Below, piece after piece: positions 11,326 to 11,882 of a DNA stretch of 11,882 nt. Position 1 is the stretch's first letter. Each line of letters opens with the position of its first letter. A model generated the notes under the pieces. That model saw nothing but the letters and a program-made list of their open reading frames with translations, made no database searches and was not told where the DNA came from. The DNA lies in assembly GCA_006227015.1 (NCBI GenBank), contig SBGI01000038.1, forward strand, positions 1-11,882. The letters are read 5' to 3'. Source of the stretch: Gammaproteobacteria bacterium (lineage in GTDB: Bacteria; Pseudomonadota; Gammaproteobacteria; Pseudomonadales; Porticoccaceae). A program made the position numbers and the translations under genes.

Positions 11326-11690
11326 CAATTATCCGCATCCAACTTGCGAGACAAGCGTTGCCAACTCTGGTTCAGCAACTTTGTCTGCTCGGTGTGGGTC
11401 AGACGCTCGAGGCCTTGTCGCGCCAGAAAAATAATATCGAGGGAATCCAGAAGGTCCTGTGCAGAGCGGAATGTTTCGCGAGCCACCCGTTTTACACGGT
11501 TGCGATCGACAGCGTGACGAATATTTTTTTTGGCGACCACCAGGCCCAGCCTGGGGTGTGAGAAATGATTGGGCCTTGCCAGCAGTAACAGATTAGGGTG
11601 CGCCACTTTATAGCGGGTGTCACTAAAAACAGCCCGGTAGGACCGGGCTGTCAGAAGGCGTTTGTCTCGTCCAAAGGTAGACTCGGGCAC
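11325..11690 (-). CDS. rnpA: ribonuclease P protein component (GTG start)
   Basis: A 121-residue basic protein that binds the RNase P RNA and helps mature tRNA 5' ends. The family signature appears as HPRLGLVVAKKNIRHAVDRN followed by RVKRVARETFR, containing the RNR motif. Start is GTG 11690-11688, with AGGG seven bases upstream; no in-frame ATG gives the expected N-terminus. It follows rpmH after 26 bases, in the usual rpmH-rnpA operon, and a 9-bp hairpin in that gap overlaps its ribosome binding site. Confidence 0.96.
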   Translation of the reverse strand: MPESTFGRDKRLLTARSYRAVFSDTRYKVAHPNLLLLARPNHFSHPRLGLVVAKKNIRHAVDRNRVKRVARETFRSAQDLLDSLDIIFLARQGLERLTHTEQTKLLNQSWQRLSRKLDADN

Positions 11691-11698
11691 ATGTCTGC

Positions 11699-11721
11699 CC
11701 TGATAGAGGGTATCTATCAGG
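11699..11721 (-). promoter_or_regulatory. hairpin over the rpmH stop and rnpA ribosome binding site
   Basis: CCTGATAGA (11699-11707) and TCTATCAGG (11713-11721) are a perfect 9-bp inverted repeat with a five-base loop. On the minus-strand mRNA the first arm covers the rpmH TGA and the second arm ends in AGG, which begins the rnpA Shine-Dalgarno. No T tract follows, so it is not a simple terminator. A role in processing, mRNA stability or reduced rnpA translation relative to rpmH is inferred. Confidence 0.65.
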
Positions 11722-11851
11722 CTGCTAAACGCTTGCGGCCTTTGGCACGACGGCGGTTGATCACCTGACGACCATTTTTAGTGGCCATACGAGCGCGGAA
11801 ACCGTGGGTGCGTTTACGCTTGAGAACGCTGGGCTGAAATGTTCTTTTCAT
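11717..11851 (-). CDS. rpmH: 50S ribosomal protein L34
   Basis: A 44-residue, very basic protein starting [20 protein letters not shown] and ending KGRKRLAA, essentially the canonical gammaproteobacterial L34 of the large ribosomal subunit. ATG 11851-11849 has GGAAG (11862-11858) six bases upstream. It is first in the rpmH-rnpA-yidD-yidC(-mnmE) run; its promoter lies beyond the right window edge. Its upstream side normally faces dnaA, but here faces away from it. Confidence 0.98.
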   Translation of the reverse strand: MKRTFQPSVLKRKRTHGFRARMATKNGRQVINRRRAKGRKRLAA

Positions 11852-11882
11852 GACTGACTTCCGTTAACTGTGTAATACCTTG

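Overview
This window is the chromosomal replication-origin neighbourhood of a gammaproteobacterium. The gene set (gmhB, plsC-type acyltransferase, gyrB, recF, dnaN, dnaA, mnmE, yidC, yidD, rnpA, rpmH), the GyrB and RecF sequences, and two parS-like palindromes of the TGTTCCACGTGGAACA type point to a Pseudomonas-like or marine relative, not to the enterics. Base composition is moderate, and nothing suggests plasmid, phage or transposon DNA. I cannot name the genus from sequence alone.

Layout from left to right. Bases 1-1147 hold the 3' part of gmhB and a complete PlsC-family acyltransferase gene, both on the + strand. Bases 1148-1483 hold a 57-codon Arg-rich small ORF on the + strand and a bidirectional terminator. 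Bases 1484-7669 hold the minus-strand run dnaA-dnaN-recF-gyrB, with two parS-like sites inside recF. Bases 7670-8011 are a non-coding, AT-rich stretch with three perfect DnaA boxes, the best oriC candidate in the window. Bases 8012-11851 hold the minus-strand run rpmH-rnpA-yidD-yidC-mnmE; window position 11882 lies just upstream of rpmH.

How the genes fit together. dnaA, dnaN, recF and gyrB supply initiation, the sliding clamp, recombination repair and supercoiling. rpmH and rnpA encode ribosomal protein L34 and the RNase P protein. yidD and yidC serve membrane-protein insertion. mnmE modifies the tRNA wobble uridine. gmhB (heptose for LPS) and plsC (phospholipid acylation) contribute to the envelope.

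The most unusual feature is orientation. In Pseudomonas, E. coli and most relatives, rpmH and dnaA are divergent across the origin. Here the whole rpmH-mnmE block is turned round, so mnmE, not rpmH, borders dnaA and all nine genes read leftward. If the 7670-8011 region is the active origin, the L34/RNase P/YidC/MnmE block would be transcribed head-on to replication and towards the origin. Other points are TTG starts for dnaA and mnmE, a terminator abutting the mnmE ribosome binding site, and a hairpin over the rpmH stop and rnpA ribosome binding site. I see no unknown multi-gene system; apart from the small Arg-rich ORF these are housekeeping genes.
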